Shown in pieces: positions 1 to 7,734 of a stretch of DNA of 53,408 bases. Numbering within the stretch: position 1 is the stretch's first letter; every line of letters starts with the position of its first letter. The position numbers were made by a program, and so were the translations under genes. Origin of the DNA: SHYQ01 sp041674525 (lineage in GTDB: Bacteria; Chloroflexota; Dehalococcoidia; UBA2979); NCBI GenBank assembly GCA_041674525.1, contig JBAYVN010000008.1, positions 1 through 53,408 of the forward strand, written 5' to 3'. The notes under the pieces are model-generated. The model had not been told where the DNA came from, did not search any database, and saw only the letters and a program-made list of their open reading frames with translations.

Positions 1-974
1 AGCGGCCCGCCGATGCCCCGGTCCAGGCCGATCTTCGCCGCGCGGATGGCGTCGATCACCACGCCCGCGGAGTTCGGCGAGTCCCAGACCTCCAGCTTGG
101 TCTCCAGGTTCAACGGCACGTCCCCGAACGTGGTGCCCTCGATGCGGATGTGGCACCACTTGCGGTCCTGCAGCCACGGCACATAGTCCGAGGGCCCCAC
201 GTGGACATCGGCAGAGGGCAGGTCGTAGGCGATCTGGCTGGTGACGGCGTTCGTCTTCGAGATCTTCTTGGACTCCAGGCGCTCGCGCTCCAGCATGTTC
301 ATGAAGTCCGTGTTGCCGCCGAAGTTCAGCTGGTACGTCCGGTCGATGCGCACGCCGCGATCCTGGAAGAGGCGCACCAGCACGCGGTGCAGGATCGTCG
401 CCCCCACCTGCGACTTGATGTCGTCACCGACGATCGGCAGGTTCTTCTCGCGGAAGCGGTTCGCCCAGTACTCCTCGCGTGCGATGAACACGGGGATGCA
501 GTTCACCATGGCGCAGCCCGCGGCCAGGATCTGCTCCACGTACCACTTCGTCGCCTCCTCGGAGCCGACGGGGAGGTAGTTGATCACCACGTCCGTCTGG
601 GTGTCCTTCAGGATCTTCACGATGTCCGCGGTGGTCCCCGGGGCCTTCGTGATCACCTGCGACAGGTACTTGCCCAGGCCGTCGTGCGTCATCCCGCGCT
701 CCACGGTGACGCCGGTCTTCGGCACGTCCGTGAACTTCATCGTGTTGTTCTGGCCGCTGAAGATCGCCTCGGAGATGTCCTTGCCGACCTTCTCGATGTC
801 CACGTCGAAGGCCGCCGTGAAGTTGATGTCGCGGATGTGGTAGCCCCCGAGCACCGGGTGCATGAGCCCGGGGATGACGTCCCCCGCCTCCGCGTTTTTG
901 TAGTACTCCACGCCCTGCACCAGCGACGAGGCGCAGTTGCCCACCCCGATGATCGCGACGTTGATCTTGTCCAT
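1..974 (-). CDS. ino1: Inositol-3-phosphate synthase (3' end cut by window)
   Basis: Converts glucose-6-phosphate to 1D-myo-inositol 3-phosphate with NAD, the first step toward phosphatidylinositol and other inositol compounds. The reading frame is open from an ATG at 974 to the window edge, about 324 residues; the family (actinobacterial type) is about 360, so only the C-terminus is missing. The N-terminus reads MDKINVAIIGVGNCASSLV, a Rossmann GxGxxA/S dinucleotide-binding loop. Later segments such as PVGSEEATKWYVEQ, QLNFGGNTDFMNML and SPNSAGVVIDAIR are typical of bacterial Ino1. It is divergent from the LysR gene with about 150 bp between them, so the regulator may control it (inference). 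Confidence 0.93.
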   Translation of the reverse strand, partial: MDKINVAIIGVGNCASSLVQGVEYYKNAEAGDVIPGLMHPVLGGYHIRDINFTAAFDVDIEKVGKDISEAIFSGQNNTMKFTDVPKTGVTVERGMTHDGLGKYLSQVITKAPGTTADIVKILKDTQTDVVINYLPVGSEEATKWYVEQILAAGCAMVNCIPVFIAREEYWANRFREKNLPIVGDDIKSQVGATILHRVLVRLFQDRGVRIDRTYQLNFGGNTDFMNMLERERLESKKISKTNAVTSQIAYDLPSADVHVGPSDYVPWLQDRKWCHIRIEGTTFGDVPLNLETKLEVWDSPNSAGVVIDAIRAAKIGLDRGIGGP

Positions 975-1109
975 GAGCGTCGATGTCCTCCCAGGTCGCG
1001 GCCGAGGGGCGCGCGATGCGGCTCGGTGGCGGGAGCCCCCGCGTCACACTCGGACCATGGTCGGGCGGCGGGAGGGATTCGTCCAATGGATGAATCGTAT
1101 GTAAACAGT

Positions 1110-1115
1110 TATGCT
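1110..1115 (+). promoter_or_regulatory. -10 element for leaderless LysR gene
   Basis: TATGCT at 1110-1115 lies 7 nt upstream of the ATG at 1123, inside an unusually AT-rich patch, and no Shine-Dalgarno sequence precedes that ATG. This spacing puts the transcription start at or next to the start codon. The same arrangement is seen at 12980 and 32059. Confidence 0.5.
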
Positions 1116-1122
1116 ATCTTAT

Positions 1123-2019
1123 ATGACAACGCGTGATGATCCATTCCCGCCCGACGCCCCGGTCGAGGTCATCCCGTTCCCGTTCCACGCGCACCAGCTC
1201 GCGTGTCTGCGCGAGGTGAAACGGTCGCGCACCTTCACGGCAGCGGCGGAGCGCCTCGGCGTCAGCCAGCCGGCGCTCTCACAGGCCCTGGCCGCCCTCG
1301 AGCGTCACGTGGGCGTCCCGCTCTTCGAGCGCGACGGACGACGCCGCGCTCTGACGGAGGCCGGTCAGGAGGTCGCGCGGTTCGCCGAGGCCGTGCTGGG
1401 GCAGGCCGCCGAGCTCCGCTCGTGGATCGCGGCCTGGCGGCAGGGCGAGGCCGGATCGCTGGCCGTGGGCATGATCGACGCGGCGAGCCTGTACCTGCTG
1501 CCGGGCACCATTGGCGCATTCCGCACGACGCACCCGGACGTGGACCTGCGGCTCCTGGTCGACACCAGCGAGGCACTGATGGAGCGCGTGCGCCGCTTCG
1601 ACCTCGACCTGGCGTTCGTGATCGGGCCGGCCGGCGACGACCTGGAGGCGCACCCCGTGCAGACCGAGGCCCTGCACGTCTACGCGCCGCCAGGGTCCGC
1701 CGCGTCCCCCGAGGGCGCCGCCTGGGCGCTCTATCCCGCGGGATCGCACACACGCTCGCTGATCGACGCCGGGCTGCGGCGCCTGGGGATCATCCCGCGC
1801 GTGATGCTGGAGTCCAGCAACCCCGAGGTGCTGCGTCAGGTCGTGGCCCTGGGGCTGGGCTGGAGCGTGCTCCCCGCAGCAGTCGCGGAGGAGGACGCCG
1901 CACCCCGGGCGGAACGCCGGGAGCAGGTCGCGGAACGGACGCTGCTGGGCGTGCGCCGGGTTGGTGCCGCGGCCGATGCACGCGTCGAGGCGTTCCTCAG
2001 GCTCGCGCTCGCGCGCTGA
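1123..2019 (+). CDS. LysR-family transcriptional regulator
   Basis: 298 aa, the usual LysR size. The N-terminal winged helix-turn-helix spans about residues 15-75 (FTAAAERLGVSQPALSQAL). The rest is the two-lobed periplasmic-binding-protein-like effector domain (LAVGMIDAASLYLLP, DLAFVIGPAGDDL). The ATG at 1123 (MTTRDDP) is chosen because a -10 hexamer sits 7 nt before it; an in-frame ATG at 1111 would overlap that hexamer. It is transcribed away from ino1, the classical layout for a LysR protein regulating its divergent neighbour. The effector cannot be read from sequence. Confidence 0.9.
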   Translation: MTTRDDPFPPDAPVEVIPFPFHAHQLACLREVKRSRTFTAAAERLGVSQPALSQALAALERHVGVPLFERDGRRRALTEAGQEVARFAEAVLGQAAELRSWIAAWRQGEAGSLAVGMIDAASLYLLPGTIGAFRTTHPDVDLRLLVDTSEALMERVRRFDLDLAFVIGPAGDDLEAHPVQTEALHVYAPPGSAASPEGAAWALYPAGSHTRSLIDAGLRRLGIIPRVMLESSNPEVLRQVVALGLGWSVLPAAVAEEDAAPRAERREQVAERTLLGVRRVGAAADARVEAFLRLALAR

Positions 2020-2044
2020 CGGAGAGGGGGACGGACGAGGCGGT

Positions 2045-2081
2045 GGCCGTCCGCGGCGCGCAGGGGGCACCGCGGACGGCC
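2045..2081. terminator. Perfect 12-bp inverted repeat between convergent genes
   Basis: GGCCGTCCGCGG at 2045-2056 pairs perfectly with CCGCGGACGGCC at 2070-2081 across a 13-nt loop. It lies between the end of the LysR gene and the end of the leftward lipoprotein gene. There is no T-run, so it is a terminator-like or mRNA 3'-end hairpin rather than a classical intrinsic terminator. Confidence 0.5.
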
Positions 2082-2149
2082 GGCCTGCCGATGGGGCGTC
2101 GTCCCCTCGGCGGCGCCCGCATGCCGGCGAATCCCGCTGCGCCGAGGGG

Positions 2150-2926
2150 CTAGTAACCGTCCGCGTCGCTGGCAGTGGGTGCCGGTGTCGGGGTGGGCGT
2201 CGAACTGGGTGTCGGACTGGGCATCGGGGTTGGCGTCGGGGTAGGCGTCGGGGTAGGCGTCGGGCTGGGTGCCGGGCTGGGCATCGGGCTGGGCGTCTGG
2301 GGCGTGGCGGCAGCGGGCGTGGTGGCCGAGGTGGCGGGCGGCTGGCTCGACGTCGCCGGTGGGGCGGTCGCTGGCTGAGCTGTCGCGGGCGTGGCAGCGG
2401 GCGGCTGCGCGGACGCCACCAGCCATGCGCCCGACGCGAGTCCCTGACCCTTCGCGTCGCCGGGACTCTGATCCCCGGCGTAGCGGTACAGGGGCCGCCC
2501 GGCGTACGTCACCTGCTTCGTGCCATCCTCGCGCGTGATGGTCCCGAAGGCGCCCGGTGCGCCCTCGGGCTTCGCGATCTCGCCGGCGGAGGCCGCGAGC
2601 GGCGGCCAGTTGGCGGCGCAGCCGCCGTTGCATGCGCTCTTGCCGGCGCCGGTGCCGTCCGTGGTGAAGATGTACAGCGTGCGTCCGCTGGCGTCCGTGA
2701 GGACGCTCCCCAGCGTGCCCACGGACGCGACTTTCAGGAACGGTGCCGCTGTCGCGGTCGCCGTGGCGGTCGCGGCGGGCGAGGAGGCAGCGGGTGACGC
2801 GCTCGCCGCAGGGGCCGGTGCCTCCGCAGGCGCATCGCACGCGGTAAGCAGCACCATCGCCACGGTTGCGAGGGCGGCCAGGGCGCCCGCGACGAGTCCT
2901 GTGGTGGTGAGTGGCCGGGTGCGCAT
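2150..2926 (-). CDS. Lipoprotein with secreted repeat (PF03640-like) and Pro/Thr tail
   Basis: 258 aa. Signal sequence with lipobox LTAC, Cys30 being the likely lipidated residue. Residues about 70-170 match the 'secreted repeat of unknown function' domain: TLYIFTTDG, a Cys pair in SACNGGCAANWPP, then YAGRPLYRYAGD and a GQG motif. The C-terminal third is a low-complexity linker rich in Pro, Thr, Ala and Ser, probably spanning cell-wall material or serving as a glycosylation target. The ATG at 2926 has GGAG upstream and gives an intact signal peptide; the frame is open further upstream but without a sensible N-terminus. Function of the domain is unknown; it is exported and membrane-anchored. 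Confidence 0.83.
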   Translation of the reverse strand: MRTRPLTTTGLVAGALAALATVAMVLLTACDAPAEAPAPAASASPAASSPAATATATATAAPFLKVASVGTLGSVLTDASGRTLYIFTTDGTGAGKSACNGGCAANWPPLAASAGEIAKPEGAPGAFGTITREDGTKQVTYAGRPLYRYAGDQSPGDAKGQGLASGAWLVASAQPPAATPATAQPATAPPATSSQPPATSATTPAAATPQTPSPMPSPAPSPTPTPTPTPTPTPMPSPTPSSTPTPTPAPTASDADGY

Positions 2927-3078
2927 CGTTCGCTCCGTGTTAGGACCGTGTACGCCTATCTCGCCCCGGCAGGGCACCGGGATCACCCGCTGGCGTCGTA
3001 CGGGGACGCGGCGCGCGGAGGTATGCGCGGATCGCGCCGCGCGCGAGTGCAGGGGGGAGCACGTGCACCACACGCGAC

Positions 3079-3101
3079 GACGCCGCCCGGTGGGCGGCGT
3101 C
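3079..3101 (-). terminator. GC-rich 10-bp hairpin downstream of the zinc-ribbon gene
   Basis: GACGCCGCCC at 3079-3088 and GGGCGGCGTC at 3092-3101 form a perfect stem with a 3-nt loop, about 30 nt past the stop codon of the leftward 50-aa gene. No strong U-tract follows in that direction, so it may act with Rho or as a 3'-end stabiliser. Confidence 0.45.
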
Positions 3102-3133
3102 TCGTGCTTCAGGTGCTGGTGAGGGGGAGGGCG

Positions 3134-3286
3134 CTAGGTGTGCGCCGCGGTCTTGCCGATCTTGAACATCTTGGTGCCGCAGACGGGGCACTTGCCCTCG
3201 GTCGCGGGCTTACCGTTCTTCATCTGGATGGCCTGGGGTGACGCCATCTCTCGCTTCGTGCGGCATTTGAGGCAGTAGGCTTCCAT
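3134..3286 (-). CDS. DUF5679-like 50-aa zinc-ribbon protein
   Basis: Tiny complete gene reading MEAYCLKCRTKREM then, after about 18 residues, CPVCGTKMFKIGK. Four cysteines (5, 8, 33, 36) form two CxxC knuckles of a rubredoxin-like zinc ribbon. The length, the YCxKCR start and the CPxCGTK ending fit DUF5679, small proteins common in Chloroflexota. A strong GGAGG lies 4 nt before the ATG. It has its own promoter candidate upstream and a hairpin downstream, so it is likely monocistronic. Role unknown; it may bind RNA or a larger protein partner (inference). Confidence 0.78.
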   Translation of the reverse strand: MEAYCLKCRTKREMASPQAIQMKNGKPATEGKCPVCGTKMFKIGKTAAHT

Positions 3287-3389
3287 TCATCCTCCATGGC
3301 GGCCATCCGCACGCGAGGCGCGGAGTCGACCGTCTGCAGCACCACGTTCCCGGCAGGGCAATCCCCGCGGTCGCTGTGCGTTCTTGCCG

Positions 3390-3419
3390 TTCCTACGGTA
3401 CGGGGGGCGGGCGTGTCAA
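3390..3419 (-). promoter_or_regulatory. Promoter candidate for the zinc-ribbon gene
   Basis: On the minus strand a perfect -35 TTGACA (3419-3414) is followed after 18 nt by TAGGAA (3395-3390). This predicts a leader of about 100 nt before the start codon at 3286. The -10 is weak, so the -35 carries most of the case. Confidence 0.45.
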
Positions 3420-3431
3420 CGCTGACGCCGG

Positions 3432-4361
3432 TTACCGAGGCGCGATCGTATCAGGTGGGAAGACCCGGAACGGGTGCCACAGCCCCTCGGCTCCCTGCGG
3501 ACGCAGCAGGCCGATGAGCTCTCCGTGCGGTCCGTAGCAGCGAACCTGCGGCACGTCGAGGCTGGCAGCGGCATTGAGCGTCCCTGGGAGCCTCATAGAC
3601 AGCCCATTTCGCATCCGCCCGACTTCATCGTCGCGCATGATCCACATCGGGAGGTGGCCAAGCACGGCGTCCGGCGGCTGGACAAGGTCCTTGATCTCCC
3701 CCGATTCGAGCAGCACGATCGCGCGATCGAGGGGCGTGGCGTGCTCCACGAGGAACGGTCCGACCTGCGTTCGCCGCAGCGCGGCGATCGTGCCGCCCAC
3801 GCCGAGCGCCGCGCCGAGGTCATGCGCCAGCGAACGGACGTAGAACCCCTGGCCGCACGCGACATCGACCGTGAGCCGCGCGATCCCCTCCTCGTGCACG
3901 AGCTCGAGCGGCTCGATGCCGTACACGCGCACCGGTCGAGGCTCCAGCAGCAGGGGCTCGCCGCGGCGGGCGGCGCGGTACGCTCGCTGCCCGCCGCGCT
4001 TCACGGCGCTGTACGCCGGGGGCACCTGCATCACCTCGCCCGTGAACGCCCCGAGCGCTGTCCGAACCGCGTCCAGCGTCACGCCGGAGGCGTCGACCTC
4101 GGCGGTCACCTGCCCGTCGATGTCGTACGTGTCGGTCTCGCGCCCGAGCAGGATCTCCGCGCGGTAGCGCTTGCGCGCCCCGATCAGCTCATCGACGAGG
4201 CGCGTGGCGTCGCCCACGGCGATCGGCAGCACCCCTGTCGCCAGCGGGTCCAGCGTCCCGGCGTGGCCGACGCGCTTCATGTGCGCCGCGCGCCGGATCT
4301 GCCGGACCACGTCGAACGAGGTGATGCCCTGCGGCTTGTCGATGTTCACGAATCCGCGCAT
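3432..4361 (-). CDS. truB: tRNA pseudouridine(55) synthase TruB
   Basis: Makes the universal pseudouridine-55 in the T-loop of tRNAs. 309 aa. The start MRGFVNIDKPQGITSFDVV is the typical TruB N-terminus; the catalytic Asp38 lies in GHAGTLDPLATGVL, followed by KRYRAEILLG and the C-terminal PUA-like part ending in LWHPFRVFPP. The ATG at 4361 is preferred over one 12 codons upstream because family members begin there. In many bacteria truB directly follows rbfA; here a rightward lipoprotein gene lies between them, so truB must have its own promoter. Confidence 0.95.
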   Translation of the reverse strand: MRGFVNIDKPQGITSFDVVRQIRRAAHMKRVGHAGTLDPLATGVLPIAVGDATRLVDELIGARKRYRAEILLGRETDTYDIDGQVTAEVDASGVTLDAVRTALGAFTGEVMQVPPAYSAVKRGGQRAYRAARRGEPLLLEPRPVRVYGIEPLELVHEEGIARLTVDVACGQGFYVRSLAHDLGAALGVGGTIAALRRTQVGPFLVEHATPLDRAIVLLESGEIKDLVQPPDAVLGHLPMWIMRDDEVGRMRNGLSMRLPGTLNAAASLDVPQVRCYGPHGELIGLLRPQGAEGLWHPFRVFPPDTIAPR

Positions 4362-4512
4362 GCGATCGTCCCACCCGTCTTCGGTCCATGGTTCCACACC
4401 CGTCGCGCGGTGTCGCGGAACCGGCAGGGGGCGCTCCGCATCTTCTTGCCGGTACCGCGCGCCGAGTCATGCTGATCCGGAGAGCGTTGCGACCAGTCGA
4501 GGAGAGCCTGCT

Positions 4513-5214
4513 GTGCGAGTTCAGCGACCCGGATCACGCGTGCACAGGGCACGGGCGTTCGCACTGGCTGCCGGCTGCGGAGTCGCGCTCGCCCTTGCCG
4601 GATGCTCCGGCGGGCCGTCCGGGGCGCCGGCCACCCCCACCGCGGCAGCGCCCACGACATCCTCGAGCGCACCGCCCAGTGCGACCGCCACGGTCACCGT
4701 GACGCCGGCTGCGGGGAGTGCGACCCCCGCCCCGGCGACGAGCGCCGCGCAGGTCCGCGACGGGACGTACGAGATCGCCGGGCGCCCGGTCACGCTCGTG
4801 AATGGCCTCTCCGAGGTGGCGGCGGCACCGGGATCGGCCTCGATGGTGACGACCCGCTACTTCGGCAGCGAGGCGACCGGCGACCTGAACGGGGACGGGA
4901 CGCCGGATGTCGCGTTCCTACTGACGCAGAGCACCGGCGGGAGCGGGACGTTCTTCTATGTCGTCGCCGCGATCAAGACGGCGGGCGGGTATGTCGGCAC
5001 GAACGGGGTGCTGCTGGGGGACCGGGTCGCCCCGCAGCCGACCACGATCGAGGGCGCCGTGGTCACGGTGAACTATGCCGAGCGCCGCTCCGGCGAGCCG
5101 ATGACGACCCCGCCCTCCATGGGCGTCTCGAAGTATCTCCAGATGGAGAACGGCCGGCTCGTCGAGGTCCCCGCCAGCCCCGCCGGGGCGGCGGAGGATT
5201 CCGGAGGATGCTAG
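4513..5214 (+). CDS. Putative lipoprotein with an FG-GAP/EF-hand-like segment
   Basis: 233 aa from a GTG with GAGGAG 8 nt upstream. The N-terminus is Arg-rich and hydrophobic and ends in the lipobox LAGC, with Cys31 as lipidation site. A Ser/Thr/Pro/Ala linker follows (about 32-80), then a compact domain with GDLNGDGTPDVAFLL, a calcium-loop-like motif as in FG-GAP or dockerin-type repeats, leading into NGVLLGDRVAP and KYLQMENGRLVEV. I do not recognise a named family. The stop codon overlaps that of rbfA on the other strand (shared CTAG). It is inserted between rbfA and truB, which usually sit together. Confidence 0.78.
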   Translation: MRVQRPGSRVHRARAFALAAGCGVALALAGCSGGPSGAPATPTAAAPTTSSSAPPSATATVTVTPAAGSATPAPATSAAQVRDGTYEIAGRPVTLVNGLSEVAAAPGSASMVTTRYFGSEATGDLNGDGTPDVAFLLTQSTGGSGTFFYVVAAIKTAGGYVGTNGVLLGDRVAPQPTTIEGAVVTVNYAERRSGEPMTTPPSMGVSKYLQMENGRLVEVPASPAGAAEDSGGC

Positions 5215-5573
5215 AACTCGCGCCCCTCGGCGTGGGCCACGTCGCGGAGCAGCCGCGTCATGCGGTCCGCCTCCTCGATCGACTCGTCGAGGATGAAGTG
5301 GGGGCGCGGGACGCGGCGGAGATGGAGCTCGTGACCCAGCTCGCGGTGCAGGAACGGCTCGGCGCGCGTTAGCCCGGCGATCACGCGCGCCTTGTCCGTG
5401 TCGTCGCCGAGCACGGAGACGTGCACGCGCGCATGCGAGAGGTCCGGCGAGATCTCGACGGAGACGAAGGAGAACAGCGCCTCCGCGACGTCCGGATCCT
5501 TCACGCGCCGGCGCACCAGCTCGGCCAGTACCGCCTGGATCTGGTCACCGAGCTTCTCGGTGCGGCGGGTCAG
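5211..5573 (-). CDS. rbfA: 30S ribosome-binding factor RbfA, probable CTG start
   Basis: Late 30S assembly factor with a single KH-like domain. About 120 aa from a CTG that shares two bases with the infB stop (CTGA), giving the normal RbfA N-terminus (L)TRRTEKLGDQIQAVL. GGAG lies 8 nt upstream of that CTG. No ATG, GTG or TTG occurs in frame near this point; the nearest ATG is 26 codons upstream, deep inside infB, and would add residues unlike RbfA. Family features include VKDPDV and SFVSVEISPDLSHARVHVSV. It is translationally coupled to infB. The stop codon overlaps the lipoprotein stop on the plus strand. Confidence 0.88.
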   Translation of the reverse strand: MTRRTEKLGDQIQAVLAELVRRRVKDPDVAEALFSFVSVEISPDLSHARVHVSVLGDDTDKARVIAGLTRAEPFLHRELGHELHLRRVPRPHFILDESIEEADRMTRLLRDVAHAEGREF

Positions 5574-7360
5574 CGGACCTGCTCCATGTGGTATGTCGCG
5601 ATCTCGTCGCCCTCCTCGAAGGAGTCGAAGTTCGTGACCTGGATGCCGCACTCCAGTCCCGCCGCCACCTCGCGCGCGTCCTCGTCGATGCGCTTGAGGC
5701 TGTCGATCTGGCCGTCGTGGATCACCTGGCCCTTGCGGCGGACGCGGCAGCGTGCCCCGCGCACCACCGATCCGTCGCGCACGTAGCAGCCCGCGATGGC
5801 GTTGCGGCGGCCGACTCGGAAGACCTGCCGCACCTCCACCAGGCCGTCCGCGCGCTCCTCGAAGACCGGCTCCAGGAGGCCCTGCACAGCCTTCTCCACG
5901 TCCTCCACGATGTCGTAGATGATCCGGTACTCGCGGATCTCCACCTTCTCCTGGTCGGCCAGGCGCTTGGCACCCTGCTCCGCGCCGGTGTTGAAGGCGA
6001 TGATCACGCCGCGCGCCGCCGCCGCCAGCTGCACGTCCGACTCCGTCACCGATCCGACGGAGGCGTGCACCACCTTCACCCGCACCTCGTCCACCGACAG
6101 GTCCTCGAGGGTGTGCACCAGCGGGTCGATGGAGCCCTGCACGTCCGCCTTCAGCACCAGGTTGAAGTCCGTGACGTTGCCCTTGTGGATCTCGCCGAAG
6201 AGCGTCTCCAGCGTGACCTTCGCCTGGCCTTCCTCGCCCGCGTCGATGGCGCGGCGCCGGGTGTCCGCCTCGGCGTGCGCGGTCTTCTCGTCCGGGCGGA
6301 CCGAGAAGCGCTCACCGGCGGAGGGAACGTCGTTCAGTCCCAGGACCTCCACCGGCGTCGACGGCCCCGCCACTCGCAGGCGCTCGCCGCGCGCGTTGGT
6401 CATGGCCTTCACGCGCCCGTAGGCGAGCCCGCTGATGATGGCGTCGCCCTGGCGGAGAGTCCCGGTCTGCACGAGGAGCGTCGCCACGACGCCGCGGCTG
6501 CGGTCCGTCTTCGCCTCGATCACCACGCCCACGGCGTTCTGGTCGGGGTTCGCGCGCAGGTCCTGCAGCTCGGCGACCACGAGCACGTTCTCCAGGAGCT
6601 CGTCGATCCCCTGCCCTTTCAGGGCGGAGGTGGGGACCACGATCTGGTCGCCGCCGTACTCCTCGGGGACCAGTCCGATCTCCATCAGCTGCTGCTTCGC
6701 GCGATCCGGGTTGGCGTTCGAGGCGTCGATCTTGTTGAGGGCCACCACCATCGGCACGCCGGCGGCGCGCACGTGGTCGATCGCCTCGCGCGTCTGCTGC
6801 ATCACGCCGTCGTCCGCGGCGACGACCACGATCGCGACGTCCGTGATGCGAGCGCCGCGCGCGCGCATCTGCGAGAACGCCTCGTGCCCCGGGGTGTCGA
6901 TGAAGGTGACGAGGCGCCCGTCCGGCGCCGTCGCCTGGTACGCGCCGATGTGCTGGGTGATGCCGCCGGCTTCCGTGGCCACCACGTTGGCGCGCCGGAT
7001 CGCGTCCAGAAGCGTCGTCTTCCCATGGTCGACGTGCCCCAGCACCGTCACCACCGGCGGGCGCGGGAGCGCCCCCTCCTCGGTGATGCGCAGGCTGGCG
7101 CGGCTGGTGTCCACGGCCTCGGCGGCGCCCGGCTCGGGGGCGGCTGCCGCGGCGGGCGCCTGCTCTTCCGGCGTGAACCCGAGGTCACTGGCGACCACGG
7201 CGGCCGTATCGAAGTCCACGACCTGGTTGATCGTGGCCATTACGCCGTTCTTCATCAGCTCTTTGATGACGTCGATCGGTGTGACGCCCAGCAGCTGGGC
7301 GAGGTCGCCGACGACGATCGCGGGGGGAAGCTGGAGGACCTGCGTGTTCGTGTTGGTCAT
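5570..7360 (-). CDS. infB: Translation initiation factor IF-2
   Basis: GTPase that places fMet-tRNA on the 30S subunit. 596 aa, a short-N-terminus form: one IF2-N domain (about 13-62), a 35-residue Ala/Pro/Glu linker, then the G domain with GHVDHGKT at 108-115, DTPGHE and NKID, followed by domains II to IV. The ATG overlaps the ylxR stop (ATGA), and infB overlaps rbfA downstream, so translation is coupled along the operon. The long charged N-terminal region of enterobacterial IF2 is absent. Confidence 0.97.
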   Translation of the reverse strand: MTNTNTQVLQLPPAIVVGDLAQLLGVTPIDVIKELMKNGVMATINQVVDFDTAAVVASDLGFTPEEQAPAAAAAPEPGAAEAVDTSRASLRITEEGALPRPPVVTVLGHVDHGKTTLLDAIRRANVVATEAGGITQHIGAYQATAPDGRLVTFIDTPGHEAFSQMRARGARITDVAIVVVAADDGVMQQTREAIDHVRAAGVPMVVALNKIDASNANPDRAKQQLMEIGLVPEEYGGDQIVVPTSALKGQGIDELLENVLVVAELQDLRANPDQNAVGVVIEAKTDRSRGVVATLLVQTGTLRQGDAIISGLAYGRVKAMTNARGERLRVAGPSTPVEVLGLNDVPSAGERFSVRPDEKTAHAEADTRRRAIDAGEEGQAKVTLETLFGEIHKGNVTDFNLVLKADVQGSIDPLVHTLEDLSVDEVRVKVVHASVGSVTESDVQLAAAARGVIIAFNTGAEQGAKRLADQEKVEIREYRIIYDIVEDVEKAVQGLLEPVFEERADGLVEVRQVFRVGRRNAIAGCYVRDGSVVRGARCRVRRKGQVIHDGQIDSLKRIDEDAREVAAGLECGIQVTNFDSFEEGDEIATYHMEQVR

Positions 7361-7734
7361 GCGACCCCGCTCTCTCTTGCGCCCGGGGGATCGAGCGGCG
7401 CCGCCGCCCCGTCCTCGCCCGTGGTCGCTGCTGGTGTCGCGAAGCGCCTGCCGTACGCGATCAGGCCTTCGCGATTCGTTCCGTTGATGTTCGTGCGGAG
7501 GGCCGCGTTCAGCGCGCCCCGTGCTCCGCGTTCCCAGCAAGCCGTGGTGCGGCAGAGGTAGGCGCCCCGCCCGGGCGCCCTGCCTCGCTCGTCCACTTCC
7601 ACGGTGCCGTCTGCCGCGCGGACCAGCCGGACGAAGGTCCGCTGGTCTCCCGTGCGGCGACAGGCGACACAGGTGCGCTGCGGCACGTGCCGCGGGCGCG
7701 CCTGCCCGCTATTCGTCGTCCTCGTCGGAACCAT
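7357..7734 (-). CDS. ylxR: YlxR-family RNA-binding protein
   Basis: Small protein encoded between nusA and infB in most bacteria; family members bind RNA and RnpM of Firmicutes modulates RNase P. The core has VPQRTCVACRRTGDQ, then FVRLVR and the Gly/Arg-rich GRAPGRGAYLC. The ATG at 7734 (125 aa) has GGAAG upstream but overlaps the nusA 3' end by 26 nt; a GTG at 7686, directly before PQRTC, would give the more usual length of about 109 aa but lacks a ribosome binding site. The C-terminus continues past the core with a Pro/Ala/Gly tail. Confidence 0.88.
   Translation of the reverse strand: MVPTRTTNSGQARPRHVPQRTCVACRRTGDQRTFVRLVRAADGTVEVDERGRAPGRGAYLCRTTACWERGARGALNAALRTNINGTNREGLIAYGRRFATPAATTGEDGAAAPLDPPGARESGVA

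Noticed and set aside
2170..2290. Regular GGCGTCGGG-type repeats suggesting a CRISPR or tandem array
   Set aside because: They are codon-level repeats of the Pro/Thr linker of the lipoprotein; no spacers of constant length.
5588..7561. Long plus-strand open frame (657 codons) opposite infB
   Set aside because: Antisense shadow of a high-GC gene; Arg/His/Val-rich composition, no domain, while the minus strand encodes complete IF-2.
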